From contig JAILGF010000210.1 in the NCBI GenBank assembly GCA_024696945.1, forward strand, positions 1 to 44,156: 44,156 nucleotides of DNA, written 5' to 3'. The notes under the pieces were generated by a model. It worked only from the letters and a program-made list of their open reading frames with translations, searched no databases and was not told where the DNA came from. Numbering within the stretch: position 1 is the stretch's first letter; every line of letters begins with the position of its first letter. Below, in pieces: positions 7,947-15,557 of this stretch. The position numbers and the translations under genes were made by a program. The DNA comes from Lachnospiraceae bacterium (GTDB lineage: Bacteria; Bacillota; Clostridia; Lachnospirales; Lachnospiraceae).

Positions 7947-9005
7947 ATGGATATTTTACAATTCTATACTCTAATTGAATACTGCAGGAATAAAAGGACC
8001 TTTATACAGACCCATAATATCCCTGACCCCGACGCCATAGGTTCTGCCTATGGCTTAAAGAGGTTATTCAGGCATTACGGACTTAAGGCTACCATATGCT
8101 ATGACGGTGAGATTGACAGGATCAGTGCCGCCAAGATGATGGATATGTTCGGTATAGAAATGTTTTCAAACCGTGATCTGAAGGATACTATGACAAGGGA
8201 TGACTGCATTATCTGTATTGATACCCAGAAAAAAGCCGGTAACATTACCGACCTGAACGGAAGCGAGATAGCGGTTATCGATCATCATCCCGAGGTTGAT
8301 TATACTCTGACCTATAACTACTTATATAAAGATATCCAAAAGGTGGGAGCGTGCTGTTCGATAATCGCCAGTTATTTTAAGGAGCTGGAGATAGATCCGG
8401 GTTCCGATACGGCGACGGCTCTTCTTCATGGAATTAAGATGGACACCCTTCAGTTTACCAGAGGTGTCACAAAAACCGATATCGAGATGTTTGCTTATCT
8501 TCATGATTATGCGGATCAAGATAAGCTGAACGGACTTGAAAGCAGCGGTATCATATTTAACGATCTTAAAACCTACAGTGCAGCTATAAATAACATACAC
8601 GTTTTTGATTATCTGGGAATATCATATATTCCTTTCCCGTGTCCCGATTCGCTTGTATCGATGGTGGCAGACTTTATCATGTCATTAAAGGAGATCGAGG
8701 TTGCGGTGGTTTATAACGTCCGTCCGGACGGTCTTAAATTCTCGGTCCGTTCCGAAAGAAGAGATGTGGATGCCGGCGTGCTTATTTCGGCAGCACTTTC
8801 GGGACTTGGAAGCGGAGGCGGCCATGCAGCCATGGCCGGTGGAAGGATCAAGTCACAAAGACTTGCCGAGCTGGGACCCTTCCGTGAGCATTTCATAAAT
8901 GACAGATTTATGAAGATGCTGGGTATTTCCAACAGACGTAATCTAAAACAGTCTCTTCTGCCCAGCAGCAATATCAATATCGAGGTTAAAGATATCATAC
9001 CATAA
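7947..9005 (+). CDS. DHH/DHHA1-family phosphoesterase (NrnA-like)
   Basis: 352 aa. The N-terminal DHH domain shows the metal-binding motifs: IPDPDAIGSA (26-34), CIDTQ around 90-94, and the name motif IDHHPEVD with Asp112-His113-His114. The C-terminal DHHA1 domain has the glycine-rich GSGGGHAAMAGG at 288-299, which binds the substrate phosphate or base. Relatives hydrolyse very short RNA (nanoRNA), pAp or cyclic dinucleotides in a Mn-dependent reaction. The arrangement fits the NrnA/bifunctional oligoribonuclease group, but the first motif is NIPDPDAIGS rather than the common HxxPDGDAIGS, so the substrate is uncertain. GGAGAG lies only 3 nt before the ATG, closer than usual. The gene stands alone between its promoter and a strong terminator. 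Confidence 0.85.
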   Translation: MDILQFYTLIEYCRNKRTFIQTHNIPDPDAIGSAYGLKRLFRHYGLKATICYDGEIDRISAAKMMDMFGIEMFSNRDLKDTMTRDDCIICIDTQKKAGNITDLNGSEIAVIDHHPEVDYTLTYNYLYKDIQKVGACCSIIASYFKELEIDPGSDTATALLHGIKMDTLQFTRGVTKTDIEMFAYLHDYADQDKLNGLESSGIIFNDLKTYSAAINNIHVFDYLGISYIPFPCPDSLVSMVADFIMSLKEIEVAVVYNVRPDGLKFSVRSERRDVDAGVLISAALSGLGSGGGHAAMAGGRIKSQRLAELGPFREHFINDRFMKMLGISNRRNLKQSLLPSSNINIEVKDIIP

Positions 9006-9054
9006 AGATAAGCGTGGGATTTCCCACTATCACCTCTTAACCCCAAAATCAATA

Positions 9055-9092
9055 CCTGTCAGGATAAAAGTCTTGACAGGTTTTATTTTTTT
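9055..9092 (+). terminator. Strong intrinsic terminator after the DHH gene
   Basis: A 10-bp stem starts CCTGTCA and returns TGACAGG, with one G-T pair and a 6-nt loop, followed by a long T-rich run. Confidence 0.87.
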
Positions 9093-9115
9093 TATTATAG
9101 TGTAATCAGACTTGA

Positions 9116-9153
9116 GGTCAACAAAATTGACCGGGGAAGACACCCATTATAAA
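9116..9153 (+). promoter_or_regulatory. Possible promoter/operator of the unknown repeat-protein gene
   Basis: GGTCAA and TTGACC (9116-9121 and 9127-9132) are perfect inverted arms around CAAAA. The right arm can serve as a -35 box, but the best -10 (TATAAA at 9148) is only 15 nt away. The dyad suggests a repressor site over the promoter; this is tentative. Confidence 0.3.
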
Positions 9154-9227
9154 AAACAGGAGTCCCGATAATTTAAACAGAAGCCGGCTGTAAAAATAAT
9201 ATTCCGGCTATTAAGGGGGAGACACCC

Positions 9228-10874
9228 ATGGAAAAAAACGTAAGGATTATTGACAAAGATGGTAACGTGATCGGTTTCACTTACCCCAAAAGGGCTAAGG
9301 GGCTGGTCAAAAAAGGTCGGGCTGAGCCCGTGAATGAAAACTGCATAATGATAACGGATACTCAGGTTCCGGCCGTAGTTGACAGTATAAATACGGAGGT
9401 TCATAATATGAGTAAAGTTATAGGTTTTGAAGCAAGAGGATTTCAGATCGATCCTACATGTAAGGGAAATAATGTTGCCAACAGGATGTTTGTCACAGAC
9501 GCTTTAGGGAATAATGTTGAGGTATATGAAATAGGCAGTTACGGTTCTGATTGGACTCAGATCTCTTATGAGATGCCGGTGGAGAAGAATGAGGACTTTG
9601 AGTTCCTGTTTGCTATGACAGGAGACATTGATGCTAATAATTCTCCGAGCGTACAGTCGAATTTCATTATAATGCCGATACATGAAAAGCCAAAGGTCCT
9701 TTTGGAAGACCTGCGTAACGGTGAAGAGAGCCATTCGGCAGCTTCTAAGGCTGAGGATGATGATCCCGGAAAGAACGACTGGGACAACAGATATCAGTAC
9801 AGCCTTCTTCATAGGGATTACAGACCCACTATGGAAAAGGTTTGGAACGGTTCAAGCATCAGGTTCTATAGAATACCGTTTAATACGGGAGATGCTGACA
9901 AGATCCGTTTTGTATTTGTAGCATTCCAAAGACCGTACAAGATATTCCCGGTCAAGAATTTTGAAGAGTATTCAAAGCTCCCGGATTTTAATTCCGAAGG
10001 GAATAATAACTGGTTTGGAAACGGACCGAAGCCTAATTTTGGCGGAAATCAGTCAAGGGGCAAAAACGGAACAAACTGGAATTGGAACTGGAACCGCGGA
10101 AACAACGGACCCGGTAACGGCCCTTCAGGCTGGTACAGCGGACCTAAGGATTTCAAGGATGCCGAAAAATTTCTTAGCAATATCGGAAACATTGTCAACA
10201 ATGCCGTTAAGGAAGCTATGGAGAATTTTGACAGGTTCCAAAAAGGAAATTTCGGGAAACGTAATAATTCCGGAGATAATGTAACACGTGACGGAAAAAG
10301 AAAAATATTTCCTGAAATGCTTACCCTTATTCTGGAAAAACTCGATGAGGATGATGAGATACTTGATCTGGCCAACTGTGATATAGAAAGCGGCAAGGAT
10401 TTCGTGCCGGGGAACGGTGATGATGGCGGGACAGTGGATGACCTCACATTTTCATTGGATAACTCTTCGATGGACGGGGATGCATTCTATAGGATTATGA
10501 GCAAGGTCGGTGACTGCTGCAAGGTTAATGCAAATAACTGTGTACTGGGCACATCCGGACATGGTCCTGAGCTCGCAGGAGGCTTTGGAGAAAGATCTGA
10601 TGATACAGCGTTCCATTTTGTAAACTCACAGATAAGTGAAGCTGCGTTTATCAGTATCTTATCTAAAATCGGTGATTGCTGTACAGTGGATTTTTCAAAT
10701 GCCGATATTAAGGATTTTGAGGAGCTGAGGGATCTGTCGGGTTTCTGTCATGAAACCTTCGATGATACAGAGATAAGAGTTGATAACACAACTATTTCTC
10801 AACGTTTCTATCAGGCACTGGTTCGTGCTTGCGGAAGCGAATCAAAGATTGTAGGTAGAGCTGTTATTGTTTAA
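9228..10874 (+). CDS. Unrecognised modular protein with low-complexity linker and GDCC repeats
   Basis: 548 aa; I do not recognise the family. The ATG at 9228 has GGGGGAG at a good distance. Residues 1-45 are a small basic module (IIDKDGNVIGFTYPKRAKGL, then KKGRA), similar in pattern to the RRXRR/PLMP N-terminus of IscB-type proteins. Residues about 62-250 look like one or two beta-rich domains (RMFVTDALGNNVEVYEIGSY; IRFYRIPFNTGDADKIRFVF). Residues 255-305 are low complexity, rich in Asn, Gly and Trp, including NWNWNWN. After a short amphipathic helix come repeats at about 406-440, 463-494 and 518-548: a strand with an Asn-Ser/Thr turn, a helix (FYRIMSKVGDCC, FISILSKIGDCC, FYQALVRACGSE) and another strand; an earlier degenerate unit is at 363-385. 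There is no signal peptide or membrane segment, so it is probably cytosolic. No function is assigned. Confidence 0.75.
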   Translation: MEKNVRIIDKDGNVIGFTYPKRAKGLVKKGRAEPVNENCIMITDTQVPAVVDSINTEVHNMSKVIGFEARGFQIDPTCKGNNVANRMFVTDALGNNVEVYEIGSYGSDWTQISYEMPVEKNEDFEFLFAMTGDIDANNSPSVQSNFIIMPIHEKPKVLLEDLRNGEESHSAASKAEDDDPGKNDWDNRYQYSLLHRDYRPTMEKVWNGSSIRFYRIPFNTGDADKIRFVFVAFQRPYKIFPVKNFEEYSKLPDFNSEGNNNWFGNGPKPNFGGNQSRGKNGTNWNWNWNRGNNGPGNGPSGWYSGPKDFKDAEKFLSNIGNIVNNAVKEAMENFDRFQKGNFGKRNNSGDNVTRDGKRKIFPEMLTLILEKLDEDDEILDLANCDIESGKDFVPGNGDDGGTVDDLTFSLDNSSMDGDAFYRIMSKVGDCCKVNANNCVLGTSGHGPELAGGFGERSDDTAFHFVNSQISEAAFISILSKIGDCCTVDFSNADIKDFEELRDLSGFCHETFDDTEIRVDNTTISQRFYQALVRACGSESKIVGRAVIV

Positions 10875-10898
10875 CTTTACGATAATAATATTTTAAAG

Positions 10899-10923
10899 GT
10901 GGAGCCTCCGAAAGGGGCTCCAC
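10899..10923 (+). promoter_or_regulatory. Stable hairpin just upstream of the NAD(P)HX repair gene
   Basis: GTGGAGCC and GGCTCCAC form a perfect 8-bp stem with a GAAA-containing loop. There is no T-run, so it is a poor intrinsic terminator. It ends 10 nt before the ribosome site of the next gene and could affect transcript stability or translation. Confidence 0.45.
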
Positions 10924-10942
10924 TGTGTTATTGGGAGTAATC

Positions 10943-12538
10943 ATGGTAGACATTTTATCTGTTGAAAATATGAGAAAGAGTGATGCTGCAACCATAGAAG
11001 GCGGAGTCCCGGGTACTGAACTGATGTACCGTGCCGGGAAAGCGATATATGAGACTGTGGAATGGAAAGCCCCCGTGGGAATAGTCTGCGGAGTCGGTAA
11101 TAATGCCGGGGATGGGTATGTTCTGGCAGAGCTATTGAGAGAAGCAGGTATTGAATGCACGCTGATCCTGCTCGAGGACAGGTTTTCTGAGGATGGGAGA
11201 TACTATTTTGAAAAATGCACCAAGACAGATGAAACCGGAAACAGCTGCAAAATAGATATACGCCGGTTTGAAGAATTTAATTCCTTCGAAGAATTCGGAA
11301 CACTGGTGGATTGCATTTTCGGAACCGGTTTTCGGGGTGAGGTAAAAGGGAAAGCAAAGGAAGCAATAGAGAAGATCAATGCAAGCGGAGCATATGTGGT
11401 TTCCGTGGATATTAACAGCGGCCTGAACGGTGATTCGGGGATGTGTGGTAAAGGTGATATCGAAGGAACATGTGTAAAGTCTGATATTACGGTATCCATA
11501 GGAAGCTATAAGCCCGGACATTTCCTAAATATGGCTAAGGATGTAATGAAGCAAAAGGTGAACTGCGATATAGGAATAAGGCCGATACAGAAACCGTATT
11601 ATCTTATCGAAGAAAAAGATCTGAAACTGTATTTTACAGAGCGCCCCAATTTCTCCAATAAAGGCACTTATGGATACATAGCCATCATTGGAGGCTCTAA
11701 GAAGTACAGCGGGGCGGTAAGACTTGCCGCTATGGCTAATGCATCCATGAGAGCAGGGGCAGGCGTAGTTAAAGTAGGAATACCGAATTCCCTATATCAT
11801 GATCTGATGCCTTTAATACTTGAAAGTACGGTATTTCCCTTGTCAGATGATGATGGAGAACTTGTATTTAAAGAGCAGGAAATATCGGAGCTGATCTCAA
11901 ATGTAAAGGCGGTTGCTTTCGGAATGGGGATCGGACAGAGCGATGCGACGGGGAAGTGCCTGGAATATCTCTTAAGAAATTATTCCGGGACCTTGATAGT
12001 GGATGCTGACGGACTAAACCTAATGTCAAAAATGGACAGGGAGCTGATACGCAGGGCAAAGGGAAGGATTGTGCTGACGCCGCACATCAAGGAGTTTGAA
12101 AGGCTCACCGGTCTTTCAAAGGATGAAATATTGAGCTGTCCGGTAAAGCATGCGGAAACTTATGCCCTGGATACGGGAACGATCGTACTTTTAAAAGGCC
12201 CGTCAACAATAGTGACGGATGGTGTGAGGACTTATATAGTAGAAGCCGGCTGTTCGGGTATGGCCACCGCGGGAAGCGGGGACGTGCTTTCCGGAATTCT
12301 TTCGGCGGTCTGTTCATATCTTCCCGGTCGAAAACCCGATCAGCGGGACGGTTCTGCGATCGATCTGATAGAAGCAGTGGCAGCAGGAGCGTATATAAAC
12401 GGAAAAGCCGGAGAGCTTGCTCAGAAGAAATACGGATCGATCAGTATGATAGCGAGCGATACCGTAGCCTGTATCCCGGAGGTGATAATGGGAGGATTAC
12501 TTCCGACTTCCGAAAATAAGAGTTGTAATTTATCTTGA
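10943..12538 (+). CDS. nnr: Bifunctional NAD(P)H-hydrate epimerase / ADP-dependent NAD(P)H-hydrate dehydratase
   Basis: 531 aa from the ATG at 10943, which has GGGAG 5 nt upstream; a GTG at 10925 in frame is less likely. This is a fused YjeF_N-YjeF_C metabolite-repair enzyme. Residues 1-215 are the epimerase, with GVGNNAGDGYVLA at 50-62 and VSVDINSGLNGDSG at 153-166, the place where relatives have the PSG(L/I) loop. Residues about 230-525 are the ribokinase-fold dehydratase: KGTYGYIAIIGGSKKYSGA, FGMGIGQS, LIVDADGLNL, LTPHIKEFERL, LLKGPSTIV and the catalytic GSGDVLSG at 444-451 (Asp447). It restores NADH or NADPH damaged by hydration. Transcription probably continues from the gene upstream, since no terminator with a T-run separates them. 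Confidence 0.93.
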   Translation: MVDILSVENMRKSDAATIEGGVPGTELMYRAGKAIYETVEWKAPVGIVCGVGNNAGDGYVLAELLREAGIECTLILLEDRFSEDGRYYFEKCTKTDETGNSCKIDIRRFEEFNSFEEFGTLVDCIFGTGFRGEVKGKAKEAIEKINASGAYVVSVDINSGLNGDSGMCGKGDIEGTCVKSDITVSIGSYKPGHFLNMAKDVMKQKVNCDIGIRPIQKPYYLIEEKDLKLYFTERPNFSNKGTYGYIAIIGGSKKYSGAVRLAAMANASMRAGAGVVKVGIPNSLYHDLMPLILESTVFPLSDDDGELVFKEQEISELISNVKAVAFGMGIGQSDATGKCLEYLLRNYSGTLIVDADGLNLMSKMDRELIRRAKGRIVLTPHIKEFERLTGLSKDEILSCPVKHAETYALDTGTIVLLKGPSTIVTDGVRTYIVEAGCSGMATAGSGDVLSGILSAVCSYLPGRKPDQRDGSAIDLIEAVAAGAYINGKAGELAQKKYGSISMIASDTVACIPEVIMGGLLPTSENKSCNLS

Positions 12539-12551
12539 ATTATAATATAGT
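12523..12551 (+). promoter_or_regulatory. Possible promoter for the GlsB-like gene
   Basis: TTGTAA, 17 nt, TATAGT. It overlaps the end of the nnr gene in a very AT-rich stretch, so chance is a real alternative. Confidence 0.35.
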
Positions 12552-12556
12552 ATATC

Positions 12557-12611
12557 TAACGGAGTTGTCCGTTATACGGAACCTTAATATATTTAAATAC
12601 ATTAAGGGTTC
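12557..12611 (+). promoter_or_regulatory. Two consecutive hairpins in the leader of the GlsB-like gene
   Basis: TAACGGA/TCCGTTA (12557-12574) has a 4-nt GTTG loop. Next, GAACCTTAAT (12579-12588) pairs with ATTAAGGGTTC (12601-12611) with one bulged base. Neither is followed by a T-run. They may be the remains of nnr 3'-end processing or leader structure for the next gene. Confidence 0.4.
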
Positions 12612-12644
12612 TGCCCAATAAATTAAGAAAAGGAGATAGTAAAG

Positions 12645-12887
12645 ATGTTAGTTGATATTCTTGTGAGCCTTGCGCTCGGAGCACTTGCCGGCTGGCTGGC
12701 AGGTATTATTATGAAAAGTAACGGCGGACTTTTGCTTAACATCATTCTCGGTATCGTCGGCGGTATTGTCGGAGGATATGTTTTCGGACTTATCGGAATT
12801 ACGTTTTTTGGTGTCGTAGGCACGATTATCCGTGCGGTAGCAGGAGCATGTCTTGTTATTTTCATTGTCAGACTGATCAAGAAGTAG
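12645..12887 (+). CDS. GlsB/YeaQ/YmgE family small membrane protein
   Basis: 80 aa, almost wholly hydrophobic, with three Gly-rich transmembrane helices: LALGALAGWLAGIIM, then LNIILGIVGGIVGGYVFGLI, and VVGTIIRAVAGACLVIFIV. The pattern of an N-terminal AGWLAG, then LGIVGGIVGG, then VGTIIRAVAGA is that of the transglycosylase-associated (Tgl-associated) protein family, usually 80-85 aa. Members are induced by stress in Gram-positive bacteria, but their biochemical role is unknown. AAGGAGA precedes the ATG at a spacing of about 8. It probably forms a short transcript of its own. Confidence 0.9.
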   Translation: MLVDILVSLALGALAGWLAGIIMKSNGGLLLNIILGIVGGIVGGYVFGLIGITFFGVVGTIIRAVAGACLVIFIVRLIKK

Positions 12888-12900
12888 TTTTAAAGCAAAT

Positions 12901-12964
12901 GTGTTATCGGGGACGGTTTTTCCGACACATTCTGTGTGTCAAAAAGAACCGTCCCCATTGTCAC
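12901..12964. repeat. Degenerate REPIN-like palindrome (GGGGACGGTT family)
   Basis: GGGGACGGTT on the left (from 12909) faces AACCGTCCCC on the right (to 12956). The right arm continues outwards as CATTGTCAC, like the copy at 19931-19999. Inside, GACAC and GTGTC also pair. The left outer arm has decayed. A GTG inside the right arm opens an artificial N-terminal extension of the next gene. Confidence 0.7.
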
Positions 12965-12995
12965 GTTTGGAAAAGAAAAGATAAAGAGGTTTTGT

Positions 12996-13835
12996 ATGGG
13001 GTACATAAATATCGATGAAAAAATAAAACTCTTTTATGAGGAATACGGTCAGGGAGAAAACTATATACTCTCTGCGCAGGTAGGTTTTTATCCTAAGGGA
13101 ATGCAGCAGAAGCTTGCAGAGATGGGATATCACGTATATTGTATAACGCTGCGTGGCTTTGCTCCTTCCTCATATGTTGAGGAGGATTACGGTGAGGACT
13201 GGTACAATGTATTTGCCGATGATGTTGTAAGATCTGCAGATGCACTTGGGATTGAAAAGTTCACGTACATGGGAGCATCCCACGGGGCAGGTGTAGGCTG
13301 GCATCTGATGCTGAGACACCCGGAGAGAGTTGAGTCTTTTATTGCCGTAGTGGCAGGTCCTCACAGTCTAAAGGAAGGCACCATGTCCTACCGACAGATG
13401 TTAGAGCAGGGGATCATCAAATTTCCGCCGCCCTTTGATCCGGAGATCGATAATGATCCCGCGAGAACCCTGAGACGTCAGCGAAGAGCAGATCACATAC
13501 GAAATAATAACAAGAAGCCTGATCCTAAAGAGCAGGCCATTGATTACGGAAGACCCTTGATGGGGCTAAAAACCGAGGAAAGACTTTGTGAGGAATTAAA
13601 GAAAATCCAGGTGCCCACACTCCTTATCGGCGGAACCGAGGATCCCATAAGCAAGATGGAGCTTATGATGCGCACCGCGGAATGCCTGCCTCATTGCAAG
13701 CTGGTGGTTTACTCAAACTGCGGGCACAATATCGATACCGATCTCATAGAAGAGACAACCGACGAGGCCGATCGGTTCATAAAAACCGTAAAGGAAAATG
13801 AAGGCCGATGGTATAAAAGAGTTGAGGAAATCTAA
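12996..13835 (+). CDS. Alpha/beta hydrolase
   Basis: 279 aa from the ATG at 12996, preceded by AGAGG at 6 nt. The frame is open back to 12936, but that part lies in a repeat element. The catalytic residues of the fold are visible: nucleophile Ser95 in YMGASHGAGVG, Asp216 in IGGTEDPIS and His244 in NCGHNID. The oxyanion region usually written HG is replaced by SAQVGFYPKG. A cap insertion of ~60 residues (about 125-190) is rich in charged residues. Relatives include esterases, C-C hydrolases and dehalogenases; the substrate cannot be predicted. No signal peptide is present. The next gene begins 38 nt downstream, so it may share a transcript with the S41 peptidases. Confidence 0.85.
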   Translation: MGYINIDEKIKLFYEEYGQGENYILSAQVGFYPKGMQQKLAEMGYHVYCITLRGFAPSSYVEEDYGEDWYNVFADDVVRSADALGIEKFTYMGASHGAGVGWHLMLRHPERVESFIAVVAGPHSLKEGTMSYRQMLEQGIIKFPPPFDPEIDNDPARTLRRQRRADHIRNNNKKPDPKEQAIDYGRPLMGLKTEERLCEELKKIQVPTLLIGGTEDPISKMELMMRTAECLPHCKLVVYSNCGHNIDTDLIEETTDEADRFIKTVKENEGRWYKRVEEI

Positions 13836-13873
13836 AAAGTAAAAATAAAATCTCAAACAGGAGAGAGTTACAT

Positions 13874-15532
13874 ATGGAAAAGCAGTTAAACAGAAAAAGT
13901 CAGTTTGCGGTTATGCGTATCATTCCGGTTATGCTTGTTATGGTGATGGCTATCGGTATGGTTCCGGTAAGCGCAAAAACAAAGAAAGCCCAAGATATCC
14001 CGATGGTTGAAGTATCTTCTATAGAGGATCTTGTAAAACGACTGAAAACAGACGGTGAAGAAAAGATAATTTTTTCGACGGATGAGGCGGTATCAGTCAC
14101 AATACCTTCAGGGAAATACAGCGGCAAAAAGCACCTGGTGATCAGGGCTGCCAATGCTTCAGTTACAAACAAGGCTAAGTTTGTCACTGTGAATATCGAA
14201 GCAATAATAGATTACACGGAGAAGGTATCCGGGAACAACATAACCGTATCCTGTGACGGCGCTTGCATTATTGTAAATAATAAGAAGAAGGTAGCGAAGC
14301 TTACGATAGATGCAGGTTATGTCGGAGTGACGGTCAGGAAAAATGCAAAGATCAAAAATCTTGTTTTAAATCACCCGGAAGACTCGGATGCGGTGCTTGA
14401 AACCATGCCGGTCGATGAGGCGGTTTTAATCGGCAAGGAAGTATATGAAAATTACCTCTCATTTTCAGAAGTGATCGATCTGTTTAACATAGCAAGAACA
14501 TACTACTACAAGGAAACGGATCCTGTGAAGCTCATTGAAGGAGCCGCAAGGGGTATGCTTTATTCACTGGAGGATCCTTATTCATATTATTACGATCCTC
14601 AGGAATTTGCGGATATGTGGGAAGATGATGAAGGCAATTATGTAGGTATTGGTGTGGCAATTACCGCCAACTATAATAAGAATATCAGTATCATCAGTCA
14701 AGTTTTCAAAGGAGGTCCTGCCGAGAAAGCAGGTGTGCAGCGTGACGATATTTTATACAGAATCGGAGAGGATTTTTATGTCACTGCTGAAAATCTCGAT
14801 AAGGCGGTCCAGCTTTTAAGGGGTGTTCCGGGAACGGATGTGGATGTTACATTCCTAAGGAATGGGAAAGAGATCACATATACAATTACCCGAAATGAGG
14901 TTAAGGTTAATGAGACCGAAAGCACGATGATAGACGGTGAAATCGGCTATATTGTTCTTTATCAGTTCGCCGGAAGCTGTGAAACTGATTTTGAAAAGGA
15001 ATTGAATGATCTGGTTTCACAGGGAGCAAAGGGGATTATCATAGACCTCAGGGACAACCCGGGAGGCTGGGTTGATCAGGCACAGTATATTGCCGATCTG
15101 TTTATGGATGAAGGAGAACTATGTTATCTGGTATACAATGATGGTTCTGAGGATCACAATATATATCCCACAACAGACGGAAAGGTTGAGGTAAAGCTTG
15201 CGGTGCTGGTTAATGAAAACAGCGCAAGCTCCTCCGAGATCCTGACCGGTGCGCTTAGAGACTGCGCAGAAGCATCGGTAGTAGGTGTCAAAAGCTTCGG
15301 AAAAGGTATTGTTCAGGGAGTATATGGTGTAGGAACCAGAGGAGCCGGATACCAGCTCACGACCGCGCAGTATTTCACTCCGAACGGTACGGCAGTCCAT
15401 GGAATAGGCATCACTCCCGATTATATCGTTGAACTACCGAAGGGTGACAATGGTACGTACAAATTTGCAGATACGGAAAACGACGTACAGCTGAAAAAGG
15501 CGGTCGAGGTTATGAAGGATAAGCTTCAGTGA
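13874..15532 (+). CDS. S41-family C-terminal processing peptidase with PDZ domain, copy 1
   Basis: 552 aa. Residues 1-34 are an export signal (basic start, hydrophobic core, VPVSA). Residues about 42-170 form a repetitive beta-strand region unlike standard CtpA proteins. A helical part follows (SEVIDLFNIARTYYYKETD ending LEDPYSYYYDPQEF). The PDZ domain spans about 255-340 (GIGVAI, GGPAEKAGVQRDDIL). The protease domain has IIIDLRDNPGGWV at 388-400 and the Ser-Lys pair Ser452 (NSASSSEI) and Lys477 (KSFGKG), 25 residues apart as in E. coli Tsp. It should act outside the membrane as a Ser/Lys endoprotease that recognises C-termini. AGGAGAG precedes the ATG. A close paralogue follows directly. Confidence 0.93.
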   Translation: MEKQLNRKSQFAVMRIIPVMLVMVMAIGMVPVSAKTKKAQDIPMVEVSSIEDLVKRLKTDGEEKIIFSTDEAVSVTIPSGKYSGKKHLVIRAANASVTNKAKFVTVNIEAIIDYTEKVSGNNITVSCDGACIIVNNKKKVAKLTIDAGYVGVTVRKNAKIKNLVLNHPEDSDAVLETMPVDEAVLIGKEVYENYLSFSEVIDLFNIARTYYYKETDPVKLIEGAARGMLYSLEDPYSYYYDPQEFADMWEDDEGNYVGIGVAITANYNKNISIISQVFKGGPAEKAGVQRDDILYRIGEDFYVTAENLDKAVQLLRGVPGTDVDVTFLRNGKEITYTITRNEVKVNETESTMIDGEIGYIVLYQFAGSCETDFEKELNDLVSQGAKGIIIDLRDNPGGWVDQAQYIADLFMDEGELCYLVYNDGSEDHNIYPTTDGKVEVKLAVLVNENSASSSEILTGALRDCAEASVVGVKSFGKGIVQGVYGVGTRGAGYQLTTAQYFTPNGTAVHGIGITPDYIVELPKGDNGTYKFADTENDVQLKKAVEVMKDKLQ

Positions 15533-15557
15533 TCAATTTATAAGGAGTAGAATTTTT

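Noticed and set aside
9014-9027. GTGGG-ATTT-CCCAC as a terminator of the DHH gene
   Set aside because: Short stem and no T-run; the real terminator is at 9055-9092.
12936-12995. N-terminal extension of the alpha/beta hydrolase from a GTG
   Set aside because: These 20 codons are the arm of a palindromic repeat; the ATG at 12996 has a proper ribosome site.
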